A model generated the notes under the pieces. The model was given only the letters and a program-made list of their open reading frames with translations, made no database searches and was not told the DNA's origin. Source: Lewinellaceae bacterium (GTDB lineage Bacteria > Bacteroidota > Bacteroidia > Chitinophagales > Saprospiraceae). From it: 64,000 bases of DNA. Positions 45,717-54,549 of the stretch are shown in pieces. The position numbers and the translations under genes are program-made. Each line of letters opens with the position of its first letter. The stretch's first letter is position 1. The stretch is taken from the NCBI GenBank assembly GCA_016713985.1, contig JADJOD010000020.1:62001-126000 (forward strand), given 5' to 3'.

Positions 45717-47492
45717 ATGAAAGGAGTTGAACAAATAGAACACACGATTCACAACCTGCGGTCGCCCAAACGATCGCATACGTTCTGGGGACTGCTGGCC
45801 CTGCTGGCCGTGGCTTTCCTGCTGTTGTGGGCGAAACACGACACCTGGCTGCCGGCCCCGAACGATTTTATGTTCAGCGAATCGCCCGACGGGTTCAAAA
45901 ACTACATGACGTCGACCTGGCACGTTCGTTACGACAGCAGTTACACGCACTATGGCGGCATGGGTTATCCGTATGGCGAACACGTGTTATTTACAGATAA
46001 TCAGCCGGTTATCAGTGCCGGCATGCAGTGGTGGAGCAAAAACGTGTCGGACCTGACCGGCCGCACGGTGGGCCTCATCAACATCATTCAACTTTTTTCA
46101 ATGTTGTTTGGCGCCGGGGTGATCTTTCTGCTGCTGCGCAAATTGCACCTTCCGGTATGGTACGCGGGTTTGGCCGCGCTGGCCATTTTGTTTATGTCGC
46201 CGCAAAACATCCGCTTCGAGGCGCATTTCGGGTTGTCGCATACCTGGGTTTTTCCCCTGCTGCTGCTCTTGTTGTGCCGGTATGAAGAATTGTACAGCCG
46301 GCGGTACCTGAGTTTGCAAATCGGCTTTTTGGTGTGGTTCGCGGCGCAACTGCATTTTTACTATTTCGGCCTTTCCGCCCTGTTTTTGGGGCTTTACACC
46401 TTCATTCAACTGCTGACCGACCCGTCGTGGCGCAACGTTCGGGTGCGGATCAGCCACTTAGTCGTGATGGTTTTGCTGCCTTTTGTGCTGCTCAACATCT
46501 GGATACACTGGTCCGATTACGTCACCGACCGCCCGGCCAATCCCTGGGGATTTACCACGTACATCGGTTATTGGGAAGGCATTTTGCTGCCCTACGAGTC
46601 CTTTCCCCTGTACCAGTGGATCGACGACAATATTATCAAAATCCGCCGCGTGGATGCCGAAACACAGGCTTATGTCGGTCTGGCCGGCACGGCTTTTACC
46701 GTTTGGCTGCTGTTTTTCCGCCGCCTGCGGCCGTTTGAAAAAGAATGGGACGAGGCCGCCTACCACCGCGTACACAAAAACTACCTCCGGGGTATTTTCC
46801 TGACCGCGCTGATCCTGCTCATATTTTCCTGCGGCTTTCCTTTTGCCATTAAAAGTATGGAATGGATGGTCAATTATTTTGGTCCCCTGCGGCAATTCCG
46901 GGGCCTGGGGCGTTTCACCTGGTCCTATTTTTATGTGATCAACGTGCTGTTATTCTATGTGTTATGGAACAGGAGTGTTCGGTTTAAAGGATTTGACTCG
47001 GGGAAAAACGTGTGGTTTCGCTGGGTCATCGCCCTGGCGCCGCTGGCCTTGCTGAGTTACGAGGCGTTTACTTTTCAAAAAATCAGGAAACTGAACCTCA
47101 GCCCGAACCTCGCTCAACGCAGCGCCGCCGCCCCGTCACCCGAACACTGGCTGAACAAGGTGGATTTTTCCCGCTTTCAGGCGCTGATGCCGCTGCCGTA
47201 TTACCACGTCGGTTCCGAAAACATCTGGCTCGACATCGACGGGCAGCATTTCCGCCGGATGCAAACCACCGCGGTACAAACCGGTGTGCCGGACATGGGT
47301 GTTTTTATGAGCCGGACCTCTATCGGGCACATGGTCAAATCCGTCCAGTTTTCGCTGACGCCCTGCGAACCGCCCAAACTGCTCGAAGACCTGCCCGACA
47401 ACCGCCCGATCGCCCTGATGATCAATGCCTCCCGCTGGGATGAAGTGAAACAAAAATACCGGCACCTCGTGGAAAAAGCCGAACTGGTGTAA
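45717..47492 (+). CDS. Polytopic membrane protein, YfhO/GT-C-like (5' part of a gene split by an in-frame stop)
   Basis: 591 residues from 'MKGVEQIEHTIHNLRSPKRS'. About ten to twelve membrane helices with a long extracytoplasmic loop after the first ('DTWLPAPNDFMFSESPDGFK' and 'GYPYGEHVLFTDNQPV'), the layout of GT-C glycosyltransferases and YfhO-like proteins. The acidic first-loop residues could be catalytic. After 'HLVEKAELV' a TAA (47490-47492) ends the frame, but the same frame goes straight on into a 202-residue reading. YfhO-like proteins have 'VYEN' at the equivalent place, so TAA probably replaces a Tyr codon. With the GT2 before it, this looks like a surface-glycan or lipid-glycosylation pair. 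Confidence 0.75.
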   Translation: MKGVEQIEHTIHNLRSPKRSHTFWGLLALLAVAFLLLWAKHDTWLPAPNDFMFSESPDGFKNYMTSTWHVRYDSSYTHYGGMGYPYGEHVLFTDNQPVISAGMQWWSKNVSDLTGRTVGLINIIQLFSMLFGAGVIFLLLRKLHLPVWYAGLAALAILFMSPQNIRFEAHFGLSHTWVFPLLLLLLCRYEELYSRRYLSLQIGFLVWFAAQLHFYYFGLSALFLGLYTFIQLLTDPSWRNVRVRISHLVVMVLLPFVLLNIWIHWSDYVTDRPANPWGFTTYIGYWEGILLPYESFPLYQWIDDNIIKIRRVDAETQAYVGLAGTAFTVWLLFFRRLRPFEKEWDEAAYHRVHKNYLRGIFLTALILLIFSCGFPFAIKSMEWMVNYFGPLRQFRGLGRFTWSYFYVINVLLFYVLWNRSVRFKGFDSGKNVWFRWVIALAPLALLSYEAFTFQKIRKLNLSPNLAQRSAAAPSPEHWLNKVDFSRFQALMPLPYYHVGSENIWLDIDGQHFRRMQTTAVQTGVPDMGVFMSRTSIGHMVKSVQFSLTPCEPPKLLEDLPDNRPIALMINASRWDEVKQKYRHLVEKAELV

Positions 47493-48113
47493 GAAAACCC
47501 GGAAATGAAGATCATGTCGCTGGTGCCCGACAGTCTTCGGATATTTTCACGCCGGCAGGCACTCGCCGTATCGGAAGAAATGGACCGGCAAGCCGTGTTT
47601 CTAGCGGGAAAAAATTGGCGCAGCAACCGCGACACCGGATGGATGGCCCATATTTCCTACGATTCGCTGACCACGTCGGAACATATTTATAAAGGAACCG
47701 GCGCTTTGCAAACCAATATCGGCGATACAACCTGGGTCTGGAAAAGCAGGATTCCCAAAGGAGAATACGCCCTGAGCATGTGGATCTACGTGAAGCAGGA
47801 CATGGGTATGACGGATGAAGTAAAAATCGTGCAAAACAGCCGGAGCGATGGGCATGAGGTCAATTTTAAACACGAAGGACTGCGTTTTTACCTGCAAACC
47901 ATCGTGGATGGCTGGGCTTTGTTCGATCTGGCCTTCACCGTATACGATGATGACTCGGATACGCGTATTTTTCTGCAAAAAAGGGCCGTGGACGAACCTT
48001 TTTTCCTCGACGAGGTGCTGATAAAACGTATCGACGCCAGCCTTTACCGGCGGGAACCTGGCTGGGTGGCGCGCAACAATTTCTGGTACAAACTTCCAGA
48101 CGGGTTGAGGTAA
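47493..48113 (+). CDS. C-terminal extracytoplasmic domain of the preceding membrane protein (3' part after in-frame TAA)
   Basis: In frame with the preceding gene across the TAA: 'ENPEMKIMSLVPDSLRIFSR' and about 190 further residues. A separate start at 47505 (Met-Lys-Ile) is possible, but there is no signal peptide or promoter. The domain is beta-rich ('GKNWRSNRDTGWMAHISYDS', 'WVWKSRIPKGEYALSMWIYV', 'VDEPFFLDEVLIKRIDASLY'), like a carbohydrate-binding jelly roll. I infer it belongs at the C terminus of the membrane protein, outside the cytoplasm. Whether the split is real or a base error cannot be decided from sequence alone. Confidence 0.65.
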   Translation, partial: ENPEMKIMSLVPDSLRIFSRRQALAVSEEMDRQAVFLAGKNWRSNRDTGWMAHISYDSLTTSEHIYKGTGALQTNIGDTTWVWKSRIPKGEYALSMWIYVKQDMGMTDEVKIVQNSRSDGHEVNFKHEGLRFYLQTIVDGWALFDLAFTVYDDDSDTRIFLQKRAVDEPFFLDEVLIKRIDASLYRREPGWVARNNFWYKLPDGLR

Positions 48114-48151
48114 ACGCCACACCCGTTCAACCGTAAAGTGCACGACCGACC

Positions 48152-49423
48152 ATGCAATTATTACTCAAAAATGTCCGCATTCTCGACGGCAAAACGGAAA
48201 GCCGCGCCCGGGATATTCTGCTCCGCGACGGAATAATAGAAGCCATCGGCGAAAACCTGACGGCCGAAAAAGGTACCGAAGTCTGGGGCGATAAAAACCG
48301 TGTTTTGTACACCTCACCCGGCTGGCTGGACCTCGGTATTCACGCCGGCGACCCCGGCTACGAACACCTGGAAGACCTGCATTCCGCCGCGCGGGCGGCT
48401 GCCGCGGGTGGTTACACTGCGGTGGCGTGTTTTCCCAATACCAACCCGGCCATTGCATCCAAATCGGAAGTATTGTACGTAAAAAATAAAACGGCGGACA
48501 AACCGGTCACTTTTTACCCCATCGGGGCGGTGTCGGAAAAATGTGAGGGAAAAGACCTGGCGGAATTGTTCGACATGCACTCGGCCGGCGCCATTGCCTT
48601 TAGCGACGGCAAAAAACCGGTGCAGGACGCCGGCCTGCTGCTTCGCGCCATGCAGTATACGCGAGCATTTAACGGATTGATTATCAACGAGCCACACCAT
48701 AAATCCATCGCAGCCTCGGGGCAAATGCACGAAGGCCTCGTGAGCACCTCGCTCGGGTTGAAAGGTATCCCCGCGCTGGCTGAAGAAGTGATGGTACAAC
48801 GCGACCTGCGTTTGCTGGAATACGCGGACGGGCGCCTGCACCTCCACCTGCTGTCCACCGCCGGCAGCGTGGACATGGTCAGGGCCGCCAAAAAAGCCGG
48901 GCTGCCGGTCACCGCGTCCGTGGCCGTGGCCAATCTTTGTTTTACCGACGAAAAACTGCTGGATTTTAACGCCTACTGGAAAGTTATGCCGCCCCTGCGC
49001 ACCCGCGCCGACGCCGATGCCCTGCTCGACGGCGTGCTGGACGGCACCATCGACATCATCGTCAGTAACCACACTCCCTGGGACGAAGAATCCAAAAACC
49101 TGGAATTCACCTACGCGGAGTTTGGTATGACCGGGCTGGAAACGGCCTTCGCCGTATGCCGGACTTTTCTGGATAACAGATTGGATATGAACACGTTGGT
49201 TGAAAAAATAGCGCTTGCGCCAAGGCGTTTGCTGGGCCTTCCCGTCCCGGAGATCAGGCCCGGCGCCCGCGCGGAACTCACCGTATTCGACCCGGAAACG
49301 ATGTGGGTGTTCGGAGGGGCCGATATTCGCTCCAAATCGAACAACACCCCTTTTATCGGCCAGACGTTTAAAGGGAAAGTGTGGGGTATCATTGCCAATG
49401 GCCAGAGCGTCCGGAATGCCTGA
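48152..49423 (+). CDS. pyrC: Dihydroorotase homologue, probably non-catalytic (metal ligands missing)
   Basis: 423 residues with the amidohydrolase barrel order of class I dihydroorotases ('ARAAAAGGYTAVACFPNTNP', 'LHLHLLSTAGSVDMVRAAKK', 'FNAYWKVMPPLRTRADADAL'). The metal site is altered: the usual DxHxH motif reads 'WLDLGIHAGDPG', so the second His is gone. The DHxPH loop near the C terminus reads 'VSNHTPWDEESKN'. The position of the carboxylated Lys is also not evident. Such inactive homologues are known as structural partners of aspartate transcarbamoylase. No pyrB is in the window. It lies 38 bp after the glycan-type membrane gene. Loss of activity is an inference. Confidence 0.85.
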   Translation: MQLLLKNVRILDGKTESRARDILLRDGIIEAIGENLTAEKGTEVWGDKNRVLYTSPGWLDLGIHAGDPGYEHLEDLHSAARAAAAGGYTAVACFPNTNPAIASKSEVLYVKNKTADKPVTFYPIGAVSEKCEGKDLAELFDMHSAGAIAFSDGKKPVQDAGLLLRAMQYTRAFNGLIINEPHHKSIAASGQMHEGLVSTSLGLKGIPALAEEVMVQRDLRLLEYADGRLHLHLLSTAGSVDMVRAAKKAGLPVTASVAVANLCFTDEKLLDFNAYWKVMPPLRTRADADALLDGVLDGTIDIIVSNHTPWDEESKNLEFTYAEFGMTGLETAFAVCRTFLDNRLDMNTLVEKIALAPRRLLGLPVPEIRPGARAELTVFDPETMWVFGGADIRSKSNNTPFIGQTFKGKVWGIIANGQSVRNA

Positions 49424-49425
49424 GT

Positions 49426-50577
49426 TTACCTGACCCGGCGACCTTTCCAGTCATATTTTTTGAAAAACAAACTGGCTGTGCCGACTAAGGGGATGTACAA
49501 CGTGTGCAGAAAAAAACAAGGCACAAACCAGCGCAGCAAATCTTCCCGATTAAAAAAGCGGCACATTTCCCGCAGGAAGAAGTAGTCTGCGGCGGCTTTT
49601 ACAACCAGTTGAAACAGCAGGGTAATGAAAATCACCGGTTTACCCGCCGGCGCCAGCGCGCCGTTGATCAGGATGCTCCAGCAAAATAAAAACACGGCGA
49701 GCAACACGAGCCGCACCGGCCATTCGGGAAACGCGGCGTTTTTGGTCCCCCAGCGCAGGCGTTGCTGAAAAAACGAACGTACATCCGGTTTGGCCTGCGT
49801 CAGCACCGTCGCGGCGGCGTTTTTCAGAAAAAAAATGCCCGCCGGGTATCGCCGGTTTATTTTCCGGATCAAAAACATATCGTCGCCGGAAGCCAGGTCC
49901 CCGTTGCCGGCATATCCCCCGACTTCTTCAAAAACGGCTTTGTAAAACGCGAGGTTGGCGCCGTTGCCCATCTGCTGAAAACCGGTCTGGATACCGGCGC
50001 CAGTAATGCCCATAAGTCCCAGAAAATCAAGCGACTGGAAACGTTGAAACAGATTTTGTTCGTGCCGGAAAGCGACGGGCGCGGCGAGCAACATCACTTG
50101 TTTTCCACCGCTGGCGAACCGCAATACCACCCAACGCAGCCAATCTTCCGGCGCCACACAATCCGCATCGGTGGTGACGATAAGTGTTCCTGTTGCCGCC
50201 GCGATGCCGGTTTCAAGCGCTTTTTTCTTTCCGGCGCCCGCAGGCGACAAGTCGGACAGGCGGATTAAACGCACAACCGGGCTGTTTTTGCCCTCCCGCC
50301 ACTGCAATACTGTTTCTGCCGTGTCATCGTCAGAAAAGTCGTCCACAACGATAATTTCCAGCAAACCGGGCGGATAACTTCCTGCGGCGATGGCCTGCAG
50401 ACAGGCCCCGATGTTGACTGCTTCGTTTCTGGCGGGGATGATCACACTGACCTGAATATCAGGCTCAAAACCCTCCGGTATTCGCCATTCCGGGCAGGCG
50501 CGCCAACCTTTCAGGTAGAAGAACAGGATCGCGGCATACACGGTTGCTAAAAAAAACGATACGATTAGTAGAGTCAT
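49426..50577 (-). CDS. Membrane-associated family 2 glycosyltransferase
   Basis: 383 residues from 'MTLLIVSFFLATVYAAILFF' (ATG 50577). One N-terminal membrane helix is followed by the GT2 domain: 'IQVSVIIPARNEAVNIGACL', 'LEIIVVDDFSDDDTAETVLQ', 'GTLIVTTDADCVAPEDWLRW' (DxD) and 'FFQQRLRWGTKNAAFPEW' (Q/RxxRW). Three membrane helices near the C terminus follow. This is the processive-type or carotenoid/glycolipid GT arrangement common in Bacteroidota. It converges tail-to-tail with the dihydroorotase homologue (2-bp gap) and is divergent from pbp1A. The longer upstream frame to 50628 lacks support. Confidence 0.88.
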   Translation of the reverse strand: MTLLIVSFFLATVYAAILFFYLKGWRACPEWRIPEGFEPDIQVSVIIPARNEAVNIGACLQAIAAGSYPPGLLEIIVVDDFSDDDTAETVLQWREGKNSPVVRLIRLSDLSPAGAGKKKALETGIAAATGTLIVTTDADCVAPEDWLRWVVLRFASGGKQVMLLAAPVAFRHEQNLFQRFQSLDFLGLMGITGAGIQTGFQQMGNGANLAFYKAVFEEVGGYAGNGDLASGDDMFLIRKINRRYPAGIFFLKNAAATVLTQAKPDVRSFFQQRLRWGTKNAAFPEWPVRLVLLAVFLFCWSILINGALAPAGKPVIFITLLFQLVVKAAADYFFLREMCRFFNREDLLRWFVPCFFLHTLYIPLVGTASLFFKKYDWKGRRVR

Positions 50578-50653
50578 TTGCCCTAAAAGTGGAAACAAAG
50601 TATCTTTAAAGCGTGGTTTTTGACACAAAATATTTTTTCCCGATCGACATTCG

Positions 50654-50661
50654 TACTTTTG
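50654..50661 (+). promoter_or_regulatory. Predicted -7 element (TACTTTTG) for the PBP1A gene
   Basis: Full TAnnTTTG match 27 bp before the ATG at 50689. No -33 TTG at normal spacing. Confidence 0.45.
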
Positions 50662-50688
50662 TCCTGAACAAAATCACCCCACGTACAC

Positions 50689-53355
50689 ATGACTGAACCG
50701 CAACATCTCATATCCATCAAAGCAGCGCTGCAGGAAAAAAGAATGCCGCTCTACCACTCGATCATACGCTGGACCTGGCGCCTGCTGATCGGCGGCTTAG
50801 TTGCCGTTGCCGTTCTGTTCCTGAGTATCAATTTTACGGCGATCCCGTCTTTCCGCGAACTGGAAGATCCCAGTTCGGCGCTCGCCAGTGAGGTCTTGGG
50901 CAACAACAACGAGGTTTTGGGGCGTTATTTTACGGAAAACCGCGTTCCGGTCGCTTTTGAAGACCTGAGCCCACACCTTGTTAACGCGCTCATCGCTACG
51001 GAAGACGAGCGTTTTCGCGAACACTGCGGCATCGACGCGCGGGCCGTGGGCCGGGTGATGTTCCGCACCATCCTGCTGCGCGACCACAGCGCGGGCGGGG
51101 GCTCCACCCTCACCCAGCAGTTGGCGAAAATGTTGTATTCCGACCGGAATTTTCAGGGTATGGGCCGGGTTGAAAAAACATTTGCCTTGATATACAGGAA
51201 GTTACGCGAGTGGATTACGGCAGTGAAATTGGAGCGGAGTTATACGAAAGAGGAGATTCTTGCAATGTATCTCAACCAGTTCAACTTTATCAACAACGCC
51301 TACGGCATACACGCGGCCTCCGAAGTATATTTCGGAAAAGCCCAGTCCGATCTCAAGATTGAAGAAGCCGCCATGCTGATCGGCATGTTGCAAAACCCCT
51401 CGTATTTCAACCCGGTGCGGTTCCCCGAACGGGCCATGCGGCGCCGGTGGATCGTGTTGTATCAAATGCGCAACAACGAAATGCTCAGCGAAGCGCAATT
51501 CGACGAACTGAAGGTCAGACCCCTGGATATGAGCCGTTTCAAACGGGTCACCTTTACCGACGACAAGGCGCCATACCTCTGTTCCGAGTTAAAAAAAGAC
51601 ATCGCCAAAATACTCGACGCTCCCGAGTGCCGCAGATCCGACGGCTCGAAGTACAATATTTACAAAGACGGCCTGAAAATATACACCACCATTGATCCTG
51701 TGTATCAGCAACATGCGGAAGAAGCCATGCAGGAGCACATGAAAAAACTGCAAAGCCGCTTTTTCCAGGTCTGGCGCGGCCGCGACCCCTGGACAAACCG
51801 AAGCGGCGGCGCCAGCGCCGAGGAGATTGAAAACCGCAAAGCATCGCTGATGGCGCTGCTCCGCGAAGGCGACCGCTACCAGGCCATCCGGCCGAAATAC
51901 CTCGATGCCGTGAGCGACCGCGTGCTGAAACGGTACGACTTCGAACTCCGCGACGTGGATATCGAACGTATGCTGGAGGAAGATCGCAAACCCGGCGCCA
52001 TCGGGAAGGCACTCGCCAACGGGATCGCCACCCCCGACCAGGCCGCCGCTTACCGCAGCATTATGCGCGGCGCCGAGTGGCCGGAAATCAAAAACCAGTA
52101 CCGTGCCCTGCAGGTGGCCATCAAAAAGGTGTACGAGACCAAAACACGGATGAAAGTGTTTGCCTGGAACAACCCGCGCCTGGAAAAAGATACCGTCATG
52201 TCGCCGCTCGACAGCCTGCGGTATCACCGGATGTTCCTGCAAAGCGGCATCATGGCCGTAGACCCCACCACCAGCGAAATCAAAGCCTGGGTGGGTGGTA
52301 TCAATTTTAAATATTTCCAGTTCGATCACGTCCGGACTGACCGCCAGGTGGGCTCCACCTTCAAACCCTTCGTATACGCCACAGCAGTTTCCCAGCAAAG
52401 TATCAGCCCCTGTTTTCAGGTATACGACCAGCCCGTGACCATTCCGGCGCGGTACCAGAATTTTACCAATGTCACTGACTGGACGCCCAAAGACGCCTCG
52501 GGCAACTATACCGGCCTGCGCATGACCCTCAAGGAAGCCCTGAAAAACTCCGTCAATTCCATCAGCACTTACCTGATGAAACAAATGGGCGACACCGAAC
52601 CCGTGCGCGGCCTTTGCCACAACATGGGTATCGACTCTTCCGCCAAACGCCCCGACGGACAATACCGCATCCCCAAACAACCCGCTATTTGCCTGGGCGC
52701 TTCCGACCTGACCGTATTTGAAATGACGGGCGCTTACGCCACCTTTGCAAACAAAGGCATGTACGGCCAACCTTTTGTCATCAAAAGAATTGAAGACAAA
52801 AACGGGCGAACGATCTACCGCTCCCTGCCGGAAGAACACATTGCTCTGCCGCCGAACGCCAATTACGTGATGCTGGATATGTTGAAATACAACGTGTCCG
52901 GCGCGCCCGGCATCAACACCCTCAAAAGTGAGGTGGGCGGAAAAACGGGCACCACCAGCAACCAGTCCGACGGCTGGTTTATGGGCGTCACGCCGCGCCT
53001 CGTGGTAGGTACCTGGGTAGGTGGTGAAGACCGCTGGATACGGTTTTTTACCCTCAACGACGGCCAGGGAGCGCGTATGGCGCGACCCATTTTCGCCGGA
53101 TTTATCAGCCGTTTAGAAAAAGACGCCAAATCGGGTTATGACTTCAACGCCCGTTTTGTGCGGCCGCCCGGCGACCTCGGCATCGATACCAACTGCGCCA
53201 ACTACTCGCAGGGCGACGCCGCGCCTACGCAGGACGAAGAAGATTTTTTCCCGGATATCTACAACGACGAGTTGAACGAAGACGGCACCATCCCCGGCAA
53301 GACCAAAAAGCCGGACGATTCGTTCGGGGATCAGTTGGAAGGCGGCAACCGGTAG
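50689..53355 (+). CDS. mrcA: Bifunctional penicillin-binding protein 1A (transglycosylase/transpeptidase)
   Basis: 888 residues. A short cytoplasmic tail and membrane helix (about 30-47) anchor it in the inner membrane. The GT51 glycosyltransferase domain has 'IATEDERFREHCGIDARAVG' (catalytic Glu near 105) and 'AGGGSTLTQQLAKMLY'. The class A transpeptidase has SxxK in 'QVGSTFKPFVYAT' (Ser near 556), SxN in 'ALKNSVNSISTYL' and KTG in 'GGKTGTTSNQSDGWFMG' (near 751). It polymerises and cross-links peptidoglycan from lipid II. The C terminus is a short acidic, Lys-containing tail. It is isolated from other cell-wall genes, with an upstream promoter. Confidence 0.96.
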   Translation: MTEPQHLISIKAALQEKRMPLYHSIIRWTWRLLIGGLVAVAVLFLSINFTAIPSFRELEDPSSALASEVLGNNNEVLGRYFTENRVPVAFEDLSPHLVNALIATEDERFREHCGIDARAVGRVMFRTILLRDHSAGGGSTLTQQLAKMLYSDRNFQGMGRVEKTFALIYRKLREWITAVKLERSYTKEEILAMYLNQFNFINNAYGIHAASEVYFGKAQSDLKIEEAAMLIGMLQNPSYFNPVRFPERAMRRRWIVLYQMRNNEMLSEAQFDELKVRPLDMSRFKRVTFTDDKAPYLCSELKKDIAKILDAPECRRSDGSKYNIYKDGLKIYTTIDPVYQQHAEEAMQEHMKKLQSRFFQVWRGRDPWTNRSGGASAEEIENRKASLMALLREGDRYQAIRPKYLDAVSDRVLKRYDFELRDVDIERMLEEDRKPGAIGKALANGIATPDQAAAYRSIMRGAEWPEIKNQYRALQVAIKKVYETKTRMKVFAWNNPRLEKDTVMSPLDSLRYHRMFLQSGIMAVDPTTSEIKAWVGGINFKYFQFDHVRTDRQVGSTFKPFVYATAVSQQSISPCFQVYDQPVTIPARYQNFTNVTDWTPKDASGNYTGLRMTLKEALKNSVNSISTYLMKQMGDTEPVRGLCHNMGIDSSAKRPDGQYRIPKQPAICLGASDLTVFEMTGAYATFANKGMYGQPFVIKRIEDKNGRTIYRSLPEEHIALPPNANYVMLDMLKYNVSGAPGINTLKSEVGGKTGTTSNQSDGWFMGVTPRLVVGTWVGGEDRWIRFFTLNDGQGARMARPIFAGFISRLEKDAKSGYDFNARFVRPPGDLGIDTNCANYSQGDAAPTQDEEDFFPDIYNDELNEDGTIPGKTKKPDDSFGDQLEGGNR

Positions 53356-53356
53356 C

Positions 53357-53372
53357 GCGGACTTCAGTCCGC
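53357..53372. repeat. Short perfect palindrome (gcggact-tc-agtccgc)
   Basis: 7-bp arms around two bases, beginning just after the PBP1A stop. This kind of small palindrome recurs widely in bacterial genomes and could act as a short hairpin. The rest of the gap to 53510 holds nothing I recognise. Confidence 0.6.
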
Positions 53373-53510
53373 AGGAGCGCGGTGTACGCTACGTTTGTCG
53401 TTCTGCCGGAATCTGTCCGATCTGCGAGGGACGGGACAGTTGTTGAAGGCTCGGCACCGTGCTGTACGTTGCGCCCTGTGACGACGCGTGGCGCGGCGAG
53501 AATACAGATT

Positions 53511-53918
53511 TTATTGCCACACAAGTTGTTGCCAATGGCCTTGGCTGGGTAACCAGTATTCAAGGGCCTCCTTTCCACGCTCAGCAGACGTTACGAATTT
53601 AGACTCAACTGAAAAGGCAACCCCGTCTTCACCTAAGAACTGAACGATATTGTCCCCGGCCGAGAAATCGGAGTCTGTTGCAAAGTACTCTCGATGCTCA
53701 TGCAACATGATGTGTGCTTCGCCGTGTGCGTTTAGAAAGAGATAGAAATTGCCATAGTCGACATTTTTATCGAGAGCGGCGACAACAATGACTGCGTCGT
53801 TGTTGGGCAACGTAAGGAGTGCTGCCAATGCGTCCGAAAGCAACTCGAAGCGGCGCCGTTCGTGTCGCAACGCAGGCATGAATGTGGTGATTTCAAATAT
53901 GTACTCTGTGGGTCTCAT
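53511..53918 (-). CDS. Imm1-like immunity protein (possible integron cassette gene)
   Basis: 135 residues from 'MRPTEYIFEITTFMPALRHE' (ATG 53918). No signal peptide. The pattern is an alpha/beta protein with 'YGNFYLFLNAHGEAHIMLHE' and a C terminus 'KEALEYWLPSQGHWQQLVW'. This resembles the Imm1 immunity family, whose members end with a helix and a Trp-containing strand. Those proteins neutralise polymorphic or contact-dependent toxins; no toxin gene is next to it. The start codon follows the R'-like core of the attC-like site (53922-53986) by only 3 bp, as cassette genes do. The Imm1 call is from pattern resemblance only. Confidence 0.5.
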   Translation of the reverse strand: MRPTEYIFEITTFMPALRHERRRFELLSDALAALLTLPNNDAVIVVAALDKNVDYGNFYLFLNAHGEAHIMLHEHREYFATDSDFSAGDNIVQFLGEDGVAFSVESKFVTSAERGKEALEYWLPSQGHWQQLVWQ

Positions 53919-53921
53919 GGT

Positions 53922-53986
53922 ATTTAACGGTCTGTGCCTGCGCATTGCCGACGTCAAGAGGAATTGTCGCAGGCATTTGGTTAGGC
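53922..53986 (-). other. attC-like integron recombination site
   Basis: Read on the minus strand: R''-like GCCTAAC (53986-53980) contains the stop codon of the GNAT gene. Next come tgcctgcg (53975-53968), a 25-nt central loop and cgcaggca (53942-53935), a perfect 8-bp inverted pair corresponding to L''/L'. The end is GTTAAAT (53928-53922), fitting the G/TTRRRY R' core. The 65-bp length and the position between two same-strand genes match integron attC sites. No intI gene is in the window. Confidence 0.6.
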
Positions 53987-54512
53987 GAAATGATCTTTCA
54001 ATTGCAGCTTCATCATGATGTCCGTCTGTTCGTCATTGCCTAATTTAAAAACATGCTTGTCAAACTCAACGAAACCATTTTTCGTATAAAAATTGATCGC
54101 TCTTGGATTTTCTTCCCAAACACCTAACCAAACATAGTCGACATTTGCCTGTTTTGCAACCTGCATTGCTTTTTCGTAAAGTACTTGCCCGACATTTTTT
54201 CCGTAAAATTCCTGTAACACGTAAATCCGCTCAATTTCAAGTGCTTTGCTGTCTTTTAATTCTGTTTGTGATGGCCCAAGGTTCAGTTTTAAATAGCCAA
54301 TTATTTTGTTGCTAAATTTGGCAAAATAAAATTCGGAGTTTTGTTGTTGACCTCGGCAGTCAGTTTTTCTATGGAGAACCCTTCATTCAAATATTTATTC
54401 ATATTCTCCGCTGTATTCCCTGCTGAAAAGGTCTCGAAAAAGTTTGTCTGCCAATTTTTTGCAATTGGTCAATGTCGTTTAATGTTACTCGTACTATGTC
54501 AATGTTTTCCAT
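53981..54512 (-). CDS. GNAT-family N-acetyltransferase (frameshifted; possible integron cassette gene)
   Basis: Starting at 'MENIDIVRVTLNDIDQLQKI' (ATG 54512), the protein reads through 'ETFSAGNTAENMNKYLNEGF' and loses frame after 'TAEVNN'. One A added to the run at 54339-54342 (T on the plus strand) continues it as 'NSEFYFAKFSNKIIGYLKLN'. The acetyl-CoA-binding part follows ('EIERIYVLQEFYGKNVGQVL', then 'WLGVWEENPRAINFYTKNGF'), typical of GNAT enzymes near the RimI/PaiA type. The DNA is visibly AT-richer than its neighbours. Its stop codon lies inside the attC-like core, as in integron cassettes. Substrate unknown; many cassette GNATs modify antibiotics or polyamines. Confidence 0.82.
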
Positions 54513-54549
54513 TCTAAAGCGTACTTTCAACCCGCAAATATACACGATC

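Noticed and set aside
47490..47492. Stop-codon recoding (TAA read as amino acid)
   Set aside because: All other genes use TAA normally as a stop, so a substitution or base error is far simpler.
53373..53510. A second attC site after the Imm1-like gene
   Set aside because: I searched this gap for R'/R'' cores with paired inner boxes and found none that fit.
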